Assembly (NCBI GenBank): GCA_031289575.1
Contig: JAITPE010000017.1
Span: forward strand, 1-8,882
Source: Spirochaetia bacterium
GTDB taxonomy: Bacteria; Spirochaetota; UBA4802; UBA5550
Direction: 5' to 3'
DNA: 8,882 bases
Shown here: positions 1 through 5,718 of the stretch, piece after piece
Layout: each line of letters begins with the position of its first letter
How positions within the stretch are numbered: position 1 is the stretch's first letter
Position numbers and translations under genes: made by a program
The notes under the pieces: model-generated
The model's database searches: none
What the model was told of the DNA's origin: nothing
What the model saw: the letters and a program-made list of their open reading frames with translations, nothing else

Positions 1-24
1 ATCTCAAAGTCCGGTTGAATTAAA

Positions 25-56
25 GAAAAGGCGGACTTTTTTTTGTCCGCCTTTTC
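25..56 (-). terminator. Rho-independent terminator of the rpsP-rplS operon
   Basis: A perfect 12-bp inverted repeat (25-36 pairs with 45-56) encloses an 8-base loop. Seven of the pairs form a GC-rich core, GGCGGAC/GTCCGCC. Read on the minus strand, the stem ends in TTTTC and is followed by TTTAATTC, giving a usable U tract 37 bases after the rplS stop. The plus-strand reading also has a short T run, so some bidirectional activity is possible. An open frame from the minus-strand ATG at 80 runs through the hairpin to the window edge, so a coding origin is not fully excluded. Confidence 0.78.
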
Positions 57-92
57 GAAATTTGCCGGAGGTTTATTCATACAATCGGCTTG

Positions 93-509
93 TTATTCCG
101 CGGCCGGAACGTCAACCGGAGCATCCTGCGCCAGAGGGACGCGGGCAGCGGTTTTGAAAATTTTTTGGCGGCGTTCCTTGACTTTAGCCGATTTGCCTGT
201 CCTGCTTCTGAGGAAGTAGAGTTTGGCGCGCCTTACCTTTCCCTTTCTTACAACCTCAATTTTTGCGATACGGGGAGATATAACAGGAAATATTCTTTCC
301 ACGCCTATCTCAAATGAAATTTTTCTCACAGTGAAGGTCTTGCTGAGCCCCTTATTGTTAAGGGCGATGACGATTCCCTCAAAAACCTGGATCCTCTCTT
401 TCTCGCCTTCTACAATCCTATAGTGAACCTTGACTGTGTCCCCGATTTCGAACTCTAACGGCCTTTCAAGCGGCATTATTTCTTTTTCGACAGCCTGCAT
501 AATATCCAT
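93..509 (-). CDS. rplS: 50S ribosomal protein L19
   Basis: L19 is a large-subunit protein at the interface between the 30S and 50S subunits. The 138-residue product has the family core: a basic beta-barrel with VFEGIVIAL at about 42-50, [16 protein letters not shown] at 60-75, and the [18 protein letters not shown] block at 93-110. L19 is usually about 115 residues. Here about 20 extra residues (roughly 118-138), rich in Ala and Pro and acidic at the end, form a C-terminal tail. It is the last gene of the translation operon, 20 bases after trmD, and a terminator hairpin follows. The nearest Shine-Dalgarno-like sequence (AGGAG, 524-528) is 14 bases from the ATG. That is long, and a run of A residues lies directly before the start. 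No other in-frame start codon lies nearer to it. Confidence 0.97.
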   Translation of the reverse strand: MDIMQAVEKEIMPLERPLEFEIGDTVKVHYRIVEGEKERIQVFEGIVIALNNKGLSKTFTVRKISFEIGVERIFPVISPRIAKIEVVRKGKVRRAKLYFLRSRTGKSAKVKERRQKIFKTAARVPLAQDAPVDVPAAE

Positions 510-529
510 TTTTTTTACTAAATCTCCTG

Positions 530-1213
530 TTATTTTTTCAAATATTTATTGTACAGATCGGGGCGAACCCTTTTCGTTTTTTCAATGCTCTGCGCCTCAC
601 GCCAAAGCCTTATTTTTTCATGATGGCCGCTTAAAAGAATCTCGGGCACAGCCATTCCGTTTATTTCCTGCGGCCTTGTATAATGAGGATACTCCAGCAG
701 GTTTTCCTCAAAGCTCTCTTCCTCAAGCGAAGCCGTGTTTGACATAAAACCCGGAACATAGCGCGATACGGCATTCATTATAATGAGGGCGGCAAACTCT
801 CCGCCGGAAATAACATAATCTCCTATAGAAACCTCATAATCTATATAGCGGTCGATAATCCTCTGGTCAACGCCCTCGTAATTGCCGCAGACAATCGAAA
901 TCTCCCCTTTTCCCGCGAGCTCCTTAACAAAAGCCTGGTCAAGAACGCGTCCGCCCGGCGAAGTGAGAATCAGGGGCACGTTATTTTTTTTTTGCGCCTC
1001 TATTGCCCTGAAAACCGGTTCCGGCATAAGAACCATCCCTGAACCGCCGCCGTAAGGTGAATCATCGCACCTTTTGTGCTTATTGTCCGAAAAATCCCTT
1101 ATATCAATCAAGCCGGTCTTTATAATGCCCGACTCGGCCGCCTTTCCCATTAGACCGGTTTTAAGAGGTGACTCAAAAAACTCAGGGAAAAGAGTAAAAA
1201 TATTAAATATCAA
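530..1213 (-). CDS. trmD: tRNA (guanine-N1-)-methyltransferase TrmD
   Basis: TrmD methylates N1 of G37 in tRNAs read next to CNN codons, using S-adenosylmethionine, and so prevents +1 frameshifting. With the start chosen here the protein has 227 residues. It begins with [11 protein letters not shown] and carries [25 protein letters not shown] (given here as key residues D38-V61), [11 protein letters not shown] near 109-119, and the SAM-binding trefoil-knot segment [15 protein letters not shown] near 129-143. These are followed by PHYTRP and SGHHEKI..WR. I chose the TTG at 1213 because GAGGGA lies 4 bases upstream and the N-terminus then matches the family. An upstream TTG at 1225 would add four residues but has no ribosome binding site. 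The chosen start overlaps the end of rimM by 11 bases, which implies translational coupling. Confidence 0.96.
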   Translation of the reverse strand: MIFNIFTLFPEFFESPLKTGLMGKAAESGIIKTGLIDIRDFSDNKHKRCDDSPYGGGSGMVLMPEPVFRAIEAQKKNNVPLILTSPGGRVLDQAFVKELAGKGEISIVCGNYEGVDQRIIDRYIDYEVSIGDYVISGGEFAALIIMNAVSRYVPGFMSNTASLEEESFEENLLEYPHYTRPQEINGMAVPEILLSGHHEKIRLWREAQSIEKTKRVRPDLYNKYLKK

Positions 1214-1736
1214 ATAATCCCTCAACAGGGCTTATGTCAATACGTCTTTCTCTCATGCGGGATGTATCCGCCATAGACTCAACAAATGGAAGCAGGAGTT
1301 CCCTGCCGTCCGTATCTTTTATAACAAGAATGTCACCGCCGCCGGAGTTCATAATATCCGTTACTTTAGCGAACAAACTGTTATCAAGGTAGACATCGCA
1401 TCCTATAATATCATAGTAATAAAATGAGTCATTATCAAGTTCGTCTCGAGTGCGCTCGGCCTCTTCTTTTGTAATAAAAATACCGGCGCCCCTAAGAGAC
1501 TCAGCCTGATTCCTGTCTAAAACCTCTTTCAACTGAAGCAAGGCTGTACGCCGCTTGGAGAAATTAAAATCGGCCACCGTATATAAACTGTATAAACCGT
1601 TAAGCTCAAGATACACCGAAGCGCCTATGTCAAAGCGGCCCGGATTGTCTGATATCACGGCAACTTTAAGCCTGCCGTTAAGCCCATGTGCGTCGAGCAC
1701 ATAGGCTATGCGCAAAAAACCGTCATCATTGCTCAA
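1203..1736 (-). CDS. rimM: 16S rRNA processing / 30S maturation protein RimM
   Basis: RimM is an assembly factor for the 30S head. It binds S19 and helps 16S rRNA maturation. The 177-residue protein has the two expected domains. The N-terminal beta-barrel starts with LRIAYVLDAHGLNGRLKV (8-25), the family's G-x-I-x-x-x-H-G-x-x-G pattern in variant form (Ala replaces the first Gly). The C-terminal PRC-barrel has YYYDIIGCDVY near 106-116, GGGDILVIK near 132-140 and LLPFVESMADTSRM near 148-161. The start codon is TTG. Its TTGA overlaps the TGA stop of khpA, so the two genes are coupled. No ATG lies in frame nearby, and the only binding-site candidate is a weak GGAA 8 bases upstream. Confidence 0.94.
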   Translation of the reverse strand: MSNDDGFLRIAYVLDAHGLNGRLKVAVISDNPGRFDIGASVYLELNGLYSLYTVADFNFSKRRTALLQLKEVLDRNQAESLRGAGIFITKEEAERTRDELDNDSFYYYDIIGCDVYLDNSLFAKVTDIMNSGGGDILVIKDTDGRELLLPFVESMADTSRMRERRIDISPVEGLFDI

Positions 1737-1969
1737 TCAAGTATTTCCAATACAACCCGTTTCCCGTATTTAAGCGCCGGAACATTGATAATTGTCCTTA
1801 TTGCTCTCGCGATACGTCCGTGTTTTCCTATTATCTTCCCTATATCGTCTTTTGTTACTTTAAGTTCAAGAATAGTTGACTTCTCGCCTTCAATCTCGTT
1901 AATCTCAACCTGCTCGGGATGATCCACAAGCGACTTAACCATATATTCAACAAGTTCTTTATAATCCAT
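1733..1969 (-). CDS. khpA: KH-domain RNA-binding protein KhpA
   Basis: A 78-residue protein made almost entirely of one type II KH domain. Its nucleic-acid-gripping GxxG loop is G48-K-H-G51 in the segment DDIGKIIGKHGRIARAIRTI. The opening MDYKELVEYMVKSLVDHPEQV is also typical of the family formerly called YlqC. In Firmicutes KhpA pairs with KhpB (Jag/EloR) as a small-RNA chaperone linked to cell elongation. Its role here is inferred from that family. I chose the ATG at 1969, with AAGG 7 bases upstream, over the GTG at 1975, which would put AAGG almost against the start codon. It lies 23 bases after rpsP and overlaps rimM by 4 bases. Confidence 0.93.
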   Translation of the reverse strand: MDYKELVEYMVKSLVDHPEQVEINEIEGEKSTILELKVTKDDIGKIIGKHGRIARAIRTIINVPALKYGKRVVLEILD

Positions 1970-1992
1970 ATTCACGCCTTACCGCCTTATGG

Positions 1993-2256
1993 TCATTTTG
2001 CTGCTTTCAGTTTATTCCATATTCCTTTTTGTCTAAGCAGACTTATAACAGTATGTACGGGCTGAGCTCCTTTCTTGATCCAATCGGCCAGCTTTGCCTC
2101 ATCAACAACAAACTGCTCACCGGACACTATAGGCTGGTAAATCCCTATTTGCTCAATGACGCCGCCGTCACGCTGCCTGCGGCTGTCTATGGCTACAACC
2201 CTGTAAAAAGCCCTCTTTTTTGTTCCTATTCTCTGCAAGCGAATCTTAACCGCCAC
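1993..2256 (-). CDS. rpsP: 30S ribosomal protein S16
   Basis: S16 is a 16S rRNA-binding protein needed for 30S assembly. At 87 residues it has the normal family length. It begins AVKIRLQRIGTKKRAFYRVV, continues with AIDSRRQRDGGVIEQIGIYQP, and ends with the segment KLADWIKKGAQPVHTVISLL. All three blocks are canonical. The start codon is GTG, preceded by a strong GGAGGT 5 bases upstream. It is the first gene of the translation operon and has its own promoter at 2286-2313. In many bacteria ffh comes before rpsP in this operon. Here it does not, because the upstream neighbour is the divergent rlpA. Confidence 0.97.
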   Translation of the reverse strand: MAVKIRLQRIGTKKRAFYRVVAIDSRRQRDGGVIEQIGIYQPIVSGEQFVVDEAKLADWIKKGAQPVHTVISLLRQKGIWNKLKAAK

Positions 2257-2285
2257 TTTGTACCTCCAAGTATATTAGGGAGTAA

Positions 2286-2313
2286 ATTATTTTTAATGCC
2301 TGTTTTTTGTCAA
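2286..2313 (-). promoter_or_regulatory. sigma70-type promoter of the rpsP operon
   Basis: On the minus strand a perfect -35 box TTGACA (2308-2313) is followed after 16 bases by AATAAT (2286-2291), which matches the -10 consensus at 5 of 6 positions. Transcription should begin near 2279. That leaves a leader of roughly 23 bases containing the GGAGGT ribosome binding site of rpsP. Confidence 0.7.
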
Positions 2314-2340
2314 CACAAAAGCGGTGAATTTTGGAAATTC
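2305..2340. repeat. Two adjacent palindromes over and beside the rpsP -35 box
   Basis: TTTTGT-CAAC-ACAAAA (2305-2320) is a perfect inverted repeat that covers the rpsP -35 hexamer. Five bases further on, GAATTT-TGG-AAATTC (2326-2340) is a second perfect inverted repeat. Both lie between the divergent rpsP and rlpA genes. Their position suits operators, but the DNA is AT-rich and either could be chance. Confidence 0.4.
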
Positions 2341-2447
2341 TGTGAGGGTAGCCACGCAAAAACAGACTAAACATAAATTAAGCTATAAAGTCACAGAATG
2401 GGCCGGCCGATACTAAAAACATGAAGAACTTGGAGGTAAAAACCCTT
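2341..2447 (+). promoter_or_regulatory. Leader region of rlpA (promoter unclear, ribosome binding site present)
   Basis: A TATAAA at 2384-2389 could be the -10 box for rlpA, but no convincing -35 box lies 16-18 bases before it. GGAGGT at 2432-2437 is the only strong ribosome binding site. It sits 10 bases before the ATG at 2448, which is slightly long but acceptable. An earlier in-frame ATG at 2421 has no such site. GGCCGGCC at 2401-2408 is an 8-base palindrome of unknown meaning. Confidence 0.4.
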
Positions 2448-3329
2448 ATGAAAAACACATTCTGTGGAATACCCACATTGCTGATTGCTCTCATTATACT
2501 TGGCTGTACACCGGGCCGGGCCCAGACAAAGCAAGCAGGCGATTATGCCGGAGCTGAATCAAGTGTGGATGATTACAACTTTGAGGATAGCGATACAAGC
2601 AGCACAATGAAACAGCAGACTCTGCGTGACAATACCAACCAGGAGGCCGCTTATACAGAAACCGGCCCGAGGAATGCGCAGGAATATACAGGCAGTGAAA
2701 AGTTTTACCAAAAGGGGCTCGCCTCGTGGTACGGCAGGGAGTTTCAGGGCAAGACAACCGCCTCGGGCGAACGCTTTAACATGAATGAATTTTCGGCAGC
2801 CCATAAGGAGCTTCCTTTCGGTACGCTGGTTGATATTAAGAATATCAAAACAGGCCGTGTGGTCAGAGTAAAGGTAAATGACCGCGGACCGTACAGGGAC
2901 AACAGAATTGTTGATTTGTCGTACGCGGCCGCGAATGAACTGGGGTTCATCCGCGATGGTGAAACAATGGTTGGAATCAGCATAATCAAATGGGGAGACG
3001 GCGCCAGAAAAAATACCGGCTCCGCCGACATTTCGGAAAAGACTCATGTTGAGCCTGCTGTAAATGATTATGATAATGATGACGATGTGAGATACACTCC
3101 GCGAGCCAAATCTGGGAAATCCTTGCAGGCCGGCGCCTTTTATTCTCAGCAGAATGCCGATCAGTTCAAGAAAAAGCTTGAGGGCATTACGCATAAGCCG
3201 GTTGTAGTAGTAAAGAACGACGATATGTACAAGGTACGCGTCGGCGGACTGTCGGATCAAAACGACATCAATATGGTCAAGAGAATGCTTGAAGACGAGA
3301 ACATTTCCTCATTTATTGTTGCCGAGTAG
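2448..3329 (+). CDS. rlpA: RlpA-family septal-ring lytic transglycosylase, lipoprotein with SPOR domain
   Basis: RlpA cleaves peptidoglycan glycan strands that lack stem peptides and acts at the division septum. The 293-residue protein begins with a lipoprotein signal, a hydrophobic run ending in IILGC with the lipidated Cys at 20. It continues with an acidic, Gln/Thr-rich linker (about 21-85). The double-psi beta-barrel domain (about 88-182) contains GLASWYGREFQGKTTASGERF, the AAH motif (H119) and NDRGPY (D145), which correspond to the family's catalytic His and Asp. A second acidic linker (about 195-222) leads to a C-terminal SPOR domain (about 223-291; SLQAGAFYSQQNADQFKKKL and YKVRVGG) that binds denuded glycans. 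The ATG at 2448 was chosen because it gives a clean signal peptide and has GGAGGT upstream. The lipobox implies membrane anchoring, probably in an outer membrane. The gene is divergent from rpsP and ends at a hairpin. Confidence 0.93.
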   Translation: MKNTFCGIPTLLIALIILGCTPGRAQTKQAGDYAGAESSVDDYNFEDSDTSSTMKQQTLRDNTNQEAAYTETGPRNAQEYTGSEKFYQKGLASWYGREFQGKTTASGERFNMNEFSAAHKELPFGTLVDIKNIKTGRVVRVKVNDRGPYRDNRIVDLSYAAANELGFIRDGETMVGISIIKWGDGARKNTGSADISEKTHVEPAVNDYDNDDDVRYTPRAKSGKSLQAGAFYSQQNADQFKKKLEGITHKPVVVVKNDDMYKVRVGGLSDQNDINMVKRMLEDENISSFIVAE

Positions 3330-3358
3330 AGCTTTCTTTATATATACAGTAAAACGTA

Positions 3359-3394
3359 AAACAATAAAGCGCCTGCAAGGGCGCTTTATTGTTT
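3359..3394. terminator. Bidirectional terminator between rlpA and the rubrerythrin unit
   Basis: A perfect 15-bp inverted repeat (3359-3373 with 3380-3394) has a 6-base loop. The GC-rich tip GCGCC/GGCGC sits on an AT-rich base that supplies T-rich 3' arms on both strands. It lies 30 bases after the rlpA stop. It also lies about 45 bases past the stop of the convergent membrane-protein gene, so it can serve both. A small extra hairpin, GCCAA-AATGA-TTGGC, follows at 3401-3415. Confidence 0.85.
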
Positions 3395-3439
3395 CTGTAA
3401 GCCAAAATGATTGGCGCTGTGCTGCCACGCCGGATGGTA

Positions 3440-3871
3440 TTAATCAAAAAGAAAATCTCTCATGAGCCAGATTCCTTTATAGCATTCGATTAATATGAGA
3501 ATAAGCAAAATGACATTTGCCGCGCCGTGAACGGCGGGCAAAACCTTGCGGCGCTTCTTGATTTTATTCATGACATAGCCGGAAATAAGCCCAAAGACCG
3601 AAAGAATCACGATTACCCACGCGAGATAGGCGTGAATTCCGGTGATGTGCGTAACCTCAAAAACAGTATGGGTTACGTAGAAGCCCGTTGCTCCAAAGAT
3701 CCACAGAATAAGGGCGGCGCTACCAAGCTTCACATGCTGTTTCCATGGGAATAAACATTTTTTGCCGTGCTGCATAGCAAAGCGTTTGGCGCCCTGCACC
3801 ATGGCGAAAATGCCTATCAGCATTGCTATAATCTGAATAACAGGGTGAGACCACAGCAAAAAACTATTCAT
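3440..3871 (-). CDS. Four-helix membrane protein, possible cytochrome b561-like haem protein
   Basis: A 143-residue integral membrane protein with four predicted membrane segments at roughly 7-27, 48-70, 79-101 and 112-137. A basic stretch (NKIKKRRK, about 102-109) lies between the third and fourth helices. Histidines sit at or near the start of each helix: H9 (WSHPV), H46 (KQHVKLG), H80 (GIHAYLAW) and H115 (AVHGAANV). This arrangement resembles the cytochrome b561 and DUF4079 groups, where such histidines hold haem b. I infer haem binding and electron transfer from this pattern and cannot prove it. The gene starts 13 bases after the rubrerythrin stop and so is probably co-transcribed. Its ribosome binding site (CGGGGGCT) is unusual. 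A link to the rubrerythrin redox reaction is plausible. Confidence 0.8.
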   Translation of the reverse strand: MNSFLLWSHPVIQIIAMLIGIFAMVQGAKRFAMQHGKKCLFPWKQHVKLGSAALILWIFGATGFYVTHTVFEVTHITGIHAYLAWVIVILSVFGLISGYVMNKIKKRRKVLPAVHGAANVILLILILIECYKGIWLMRDFLFD

Positions 3872-3884
3872 TTAAGAGCCCCCG

Positions 3885-4379
3885 CTAAAACTTTTTAAAA
3901 ATCGAAGGCTTTGAACCGCAAATTGGACATGGGTTTGTCGGTTCGGTTCCCTTGTGAATGTAACCGCAAATCGGACAAAGATAATAATCCTGGCCTGTAG
4001 GCTCATTTCCAAGGTTCGTTATTGCGTCATCAAAAAGCTTTGCGTGAACCTTTTCGGCCTCGTTGGCATAATTAAAAACCTTTGCCGCTCCGTTGTGGCC
4101 CTCGGCTTTGGCCGCTTCAATGAAGGGCGGGTACATCTGGGTAAACTCGTATGTTTCCCCTTCTTTTGCCGCTTTGAGGTTTTCCGCGGTGGTTCCTACT
4201 CCGCCTTTTTCCCTGAACTCGGCAAAGGCATGAATCTGCTCGGCCTCTGCGGCGGCGCGGAAAAGTTTGGCTGCATTGGAATAGCCCTCCTTATCGGCTT
4301 GTTCGGCAAAACATAAGTATTTGCGGTTTGCCTGTGACTCGCCGGCGAAAGCTGTTCCTAAATTTTCTTGTGTTTTCAT
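3885..4379 (-). CDS. rbr: Rubrerythrin
   Basis: Rubrerythrin is a cytoplasmic non-haem iron peroxidase that reduces hydrogen peroxide to water, mainly in anaerobes. The 164-residue protein has the two expected domains. A ferritin-like four-helix bundle (about 1-125) carries di-iron ligand candidates E14 (AGES), the ExxH pair E47/H50, E78, and the second ExxH pair E109/H112. A C-terminal rubredoxin-like domain has CPICG twice (C135/C138 and C151/C154) to hold one iron atom. The gap between the two Cys pairs is short, as in other small rubrerythrins. GAGGA lies 6 bases before the ATG. A good promoter is found at 4413-4441. The next gene, 13 bases downstream, encodes a histidine-rich membrane protein that could share its electron supply. 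Confidence 0.96.
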   Translation of the reverse strand: MKTQENLGTAFAGESQANRKYLCFAEQADKEGYSNAAKLFRAAAEAEQIHAFAEFREKGGVGTTAENLKAAKEGETYEFTQMYPPFIEAAKAEGHNGAAKVFNYANEAEKVHAKLFDDAITNLGNEPTGQDYYLCPICGYIHKGTEPTNPCPICGSKPSIFKKF

Positions 4380-4412
4380 GGTTTTTCCTCACTTTAAATG
4401 AAATCTTATATA

Positions 4413-4441
4413 CTAATACAATCATCGCTTTAAAGTTTCAA
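4413..4441 (-). promoter_or_regulatory. Promoter of the rubrerythrin unit
   Basis: On the minus strand TTGAAA (4436-4441, 5 of 6 consensus) and TATTAG (4413-4418, 4 of 6) are separated by exactly 17 bases. The predicted mRNA start is near 4406, giving a leader of about 27 bases with the GAGGA ribosome binding site. I did not find a clear PerR-type operator in it. Confidence 0.55.
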
Positions 4442-4483
4442 GTCAAAAGCAATTATTTTTTTTAATTTTTTGGCATCTATTTT

Positions 4484-4509
4484 ATTTTAGCTCTTTTAAA
4501 GAGTAAAAT
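4484..4509 (-). terminator. AT-rich hairpin downstream of the slyX-like gene
   Basis: ATTTTA-G-CTCTT pairs with AAGAG-TAAAAT across a short TTTA loop, giving about 11 pairs with one bulged G. It starts about 20 bases after the slyX-like stop. The minus strand continues as A-rich rather than T-rich sequence, so this would be a weak terminator at best. The rest of the 4380-4528 gap holds the rubrerythrin promoter and otherwise only AT-rich sequence. Confidence 0.3.
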
Positions 4510-4528
4510 GGGCTGTGCTGTATAGAGG

Positions 4529-4708
4529 CTATTCTTCAAGCAAAGCCGGCTTGAATGATAGCGCATGTTCGCTGAGTGCGTCTATTTCGGCTATAAGTTT
4601 CATTATAACCTGATCATGCTTAACCAGCGTATCATTAAGTTCGATTACAAAGTCTTCCATGTGAGCGATCTTGGCTTCAAGTTCAACAAGATCTAATTTC
4701 TTCTTCAT
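4529..4708 (-). CDS. slyX: SlyX-family small coiled-coil protein
   Basis: A 59-residue protein, mostly one amphipathic helix, with the family pattern LEAKIAHMEDFVIELNDTLV followed by a heptad-like stretch to about residue 47. This matches SlyX, a short coiled-coil protein first seen beside slyD in enterobacteria, whose biochemical role is unknown. The usual Pro-rich SlyX tail is shortened here to LSFKPALLEE. I chose the ATG at 4708 because AAGGAG lies 6 bases upstream. An earlier in-frame ATG at 4759 would overlap the promoter -35 box and give a non-family N-terminus. It has its own promoter but could also be reached by readthrough from the 304-residue gene 89 bases upstream. Confidence 0.8.
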   Translation of the reverse strand: MKKKLDLVELEAKIAHMEDFVIELNDTLVKHDQVIMKLIAEIDALSEHALSFKPALLEE

Positions 4709-4729
4709 TCTGCACTCCTTGAACATTGA

Positions 4730-4759
4730 AATAGAATAAATAACGCGGGAAAATGTCAA
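4730..4759 (-). promoter_or_regulatory. Promoter of the slyX-like gene
   Basis: On the minus strand a perfect TTGACA (4754-4759) is followed by a weak -10 box. The candidates are TCTATT at 4730-4735 (18-base spacer) or TTCTAT at 4731-4736 (17-base spacer). The mRNA would start near 4723, about 15 bases before the ATG and just ahead of the AAGGAG ribosome binding site. Confidence 0.5.
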
Positions 4760-4797
4760 GTATTTAGCGTGAAATGCCGGCGGAAGAGTAACAAATT

Positions 4798-5712
4798 TTA
4801 GTTTACTTCGGGTAATTCCTCGTTCTTGTATATGTTCTTCAGGAAGGGGTCGGTGAGTATCGCCGCTACGATTGTCTTTTCTTTTTCATCCTTGTAGATG
4901 TTTTCACCGTCAAAATATTCTATAGCTCTCTTTAAGTCCGAGCTCGCCCTGAGCATGCTTACGAGGTAGGCGATACGCTGGGGGCTGTACTTTTTGTTCA
5001 TTGCCGGTACGCATTTTGCCGGATCGGTTGCTGTTCTGTATGACCTTATGAGGTCATTCAGTTTACTGAATACTTCAATATCGGTCTTGTATTTATTGTA
5101 AAAATTGCTGTCTACGGCGCTCTCCTGGTCGCCCTCAGCCATCATTATCATGATGTACTGAAAAAGGCGGTAGTTTCTGGATACTATTGAGCGGAGTATA
5201 TCCTCAGGAAGAGTTATAAAGTAATTAACAAAAGTTGGAATGTCTTTGATTGTGGCAAAAAACTTATCCAGCATTTCAACCTGAAACTTGGAGAGTATAA
5301 AGAATAAAAGCAGCTTATCGTTATAGATGAGCTCCGATTCGTGAACAAGGGTAAGCAGCCTGTCATTGTTTACGAAAGAAAGCATATCGTCAATTACGCG
5401 CTCTAAGGAATAATCGTACAGCATGCAATAGCTGTACGAGAACATGACGAGGTGCTCAATCAGTGTGATTTCTACTCTGCCGGAATTGATGTAATCGTGA
5501 ATATGCTTCATTTTTCTGAACAAAATAATAAAGTAAAGAAGCTGCTGAGTCATATCGTTGTCTTTAGAAGCTATTATTCTTTGTGTAAGTTCGACGAACT
5601 CATCTTCTGTGATATTTTGAAAGAGCTGCTCCACCTCAGTAATACGCGGGAAAGAGTTTTCCGACGACACCGTTAAATAGAACAAGTTGTATATTTCATC
5701 TGTTGTGCTCAT
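4798..5712 (-). CDS. Hypothetical all-helical protein paired with the ATP-grasp ligase
   Basis: I do not recognise a family for this 304-residue protein. It has no signal peptide, no clear membrane span, no Cys cluster and no obvious catalytic motif. The sequence is dominated by Leu, Ile, Phe, Tyr, Asp, Glu and Lys in long helix-friendly stretches, for example LLYFIILFRKMKHIHDYI near 57-74 and LLLFFILSKFQVEMLDKFF. The C-terminal part (about 240-304) looks like a separate helical segment starting near KYSPQRIAYLVSMLRASSDL and ends in an acidic tail, KNEELPEVN. It starts 6 bases after the ligase gene, and its likely ribosome binding site AAGGGA lies inside the last ligase codons. The two are therefore almost surely co-translated. 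It may be the ligase's substrate, adaptor or regulator, but nothing in the sequence decides this. Confidence 0.85.
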   Translation of the reverse strand: MSTTDEIYNLFYLTVSSENSFPRITEVEQLFQNITEDEFVELTQRIIASKDNDMTQQLLYFIILFRKMKHIHDYINSGRVEITLIEHLVMFSYSYCMLYDYSLERVIDDMLSFVNNDRLLTLVHESELIYNDKLLLFFILSKFQVEMLDKFFATIKDIPTFVNYFITLPEDILRSIVSRNYRLFQYIMIMMAEGDQESAVDSNFYNKYKTDIEVFSKLNDLIRSYRTATDPAKCVPAMNKKYSPQRIAYLVSMLRASSDLKRAIEYFDGENIYKDEKEKTIVAAILTDPFLKNIYKNEELPEVN

Positions 5713-5718
5713 ATATTT

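Noticed and set aside
2401..2408. GGCCGGCC palindrome before rlpA
   Set aside because: It is a single 8-base palindrome with no partner site and no consistent promoter geometry. I cannot assign it a role.
2421..2447. Start of rlpA at the ATG at 2421
   Set aside because: No binding site precedes it, and the GGAGGT lies inside the extension. Removing nine residues gives a normal lipoprotein signal peptide with Cys20.
2559..3260. Long open frame on the minus strand opposite rlpA (233 codons), including a run of isoleucines
   Set aside because: It lies wholly inside rlpA, which has clear RlpA and SPOR motifs. The Ile run is the complement of GAT/GAC codons in the acidic linker. It has no family motif and no independent promoter.
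4445..4480. T-rich and A-rich stretch between the slyX-like gene and the rubrerythrin promoter, considered as a terminator tail or small RNA
   Set aside because: The run of T residues is on the plus strand, whereas the upstream gene is read from the minus strand. No GC-rich stem adjoins it.
4709..4759. Seventeen-residue N-terminal extension of the SlyX-like protein from the ATG at 4759
   Set aside because: It would start on top of the TTGACA -35 box, has no ribosome binding site, and does not match the family. The ATG at 4708 has AAGGAG correctly spaced.
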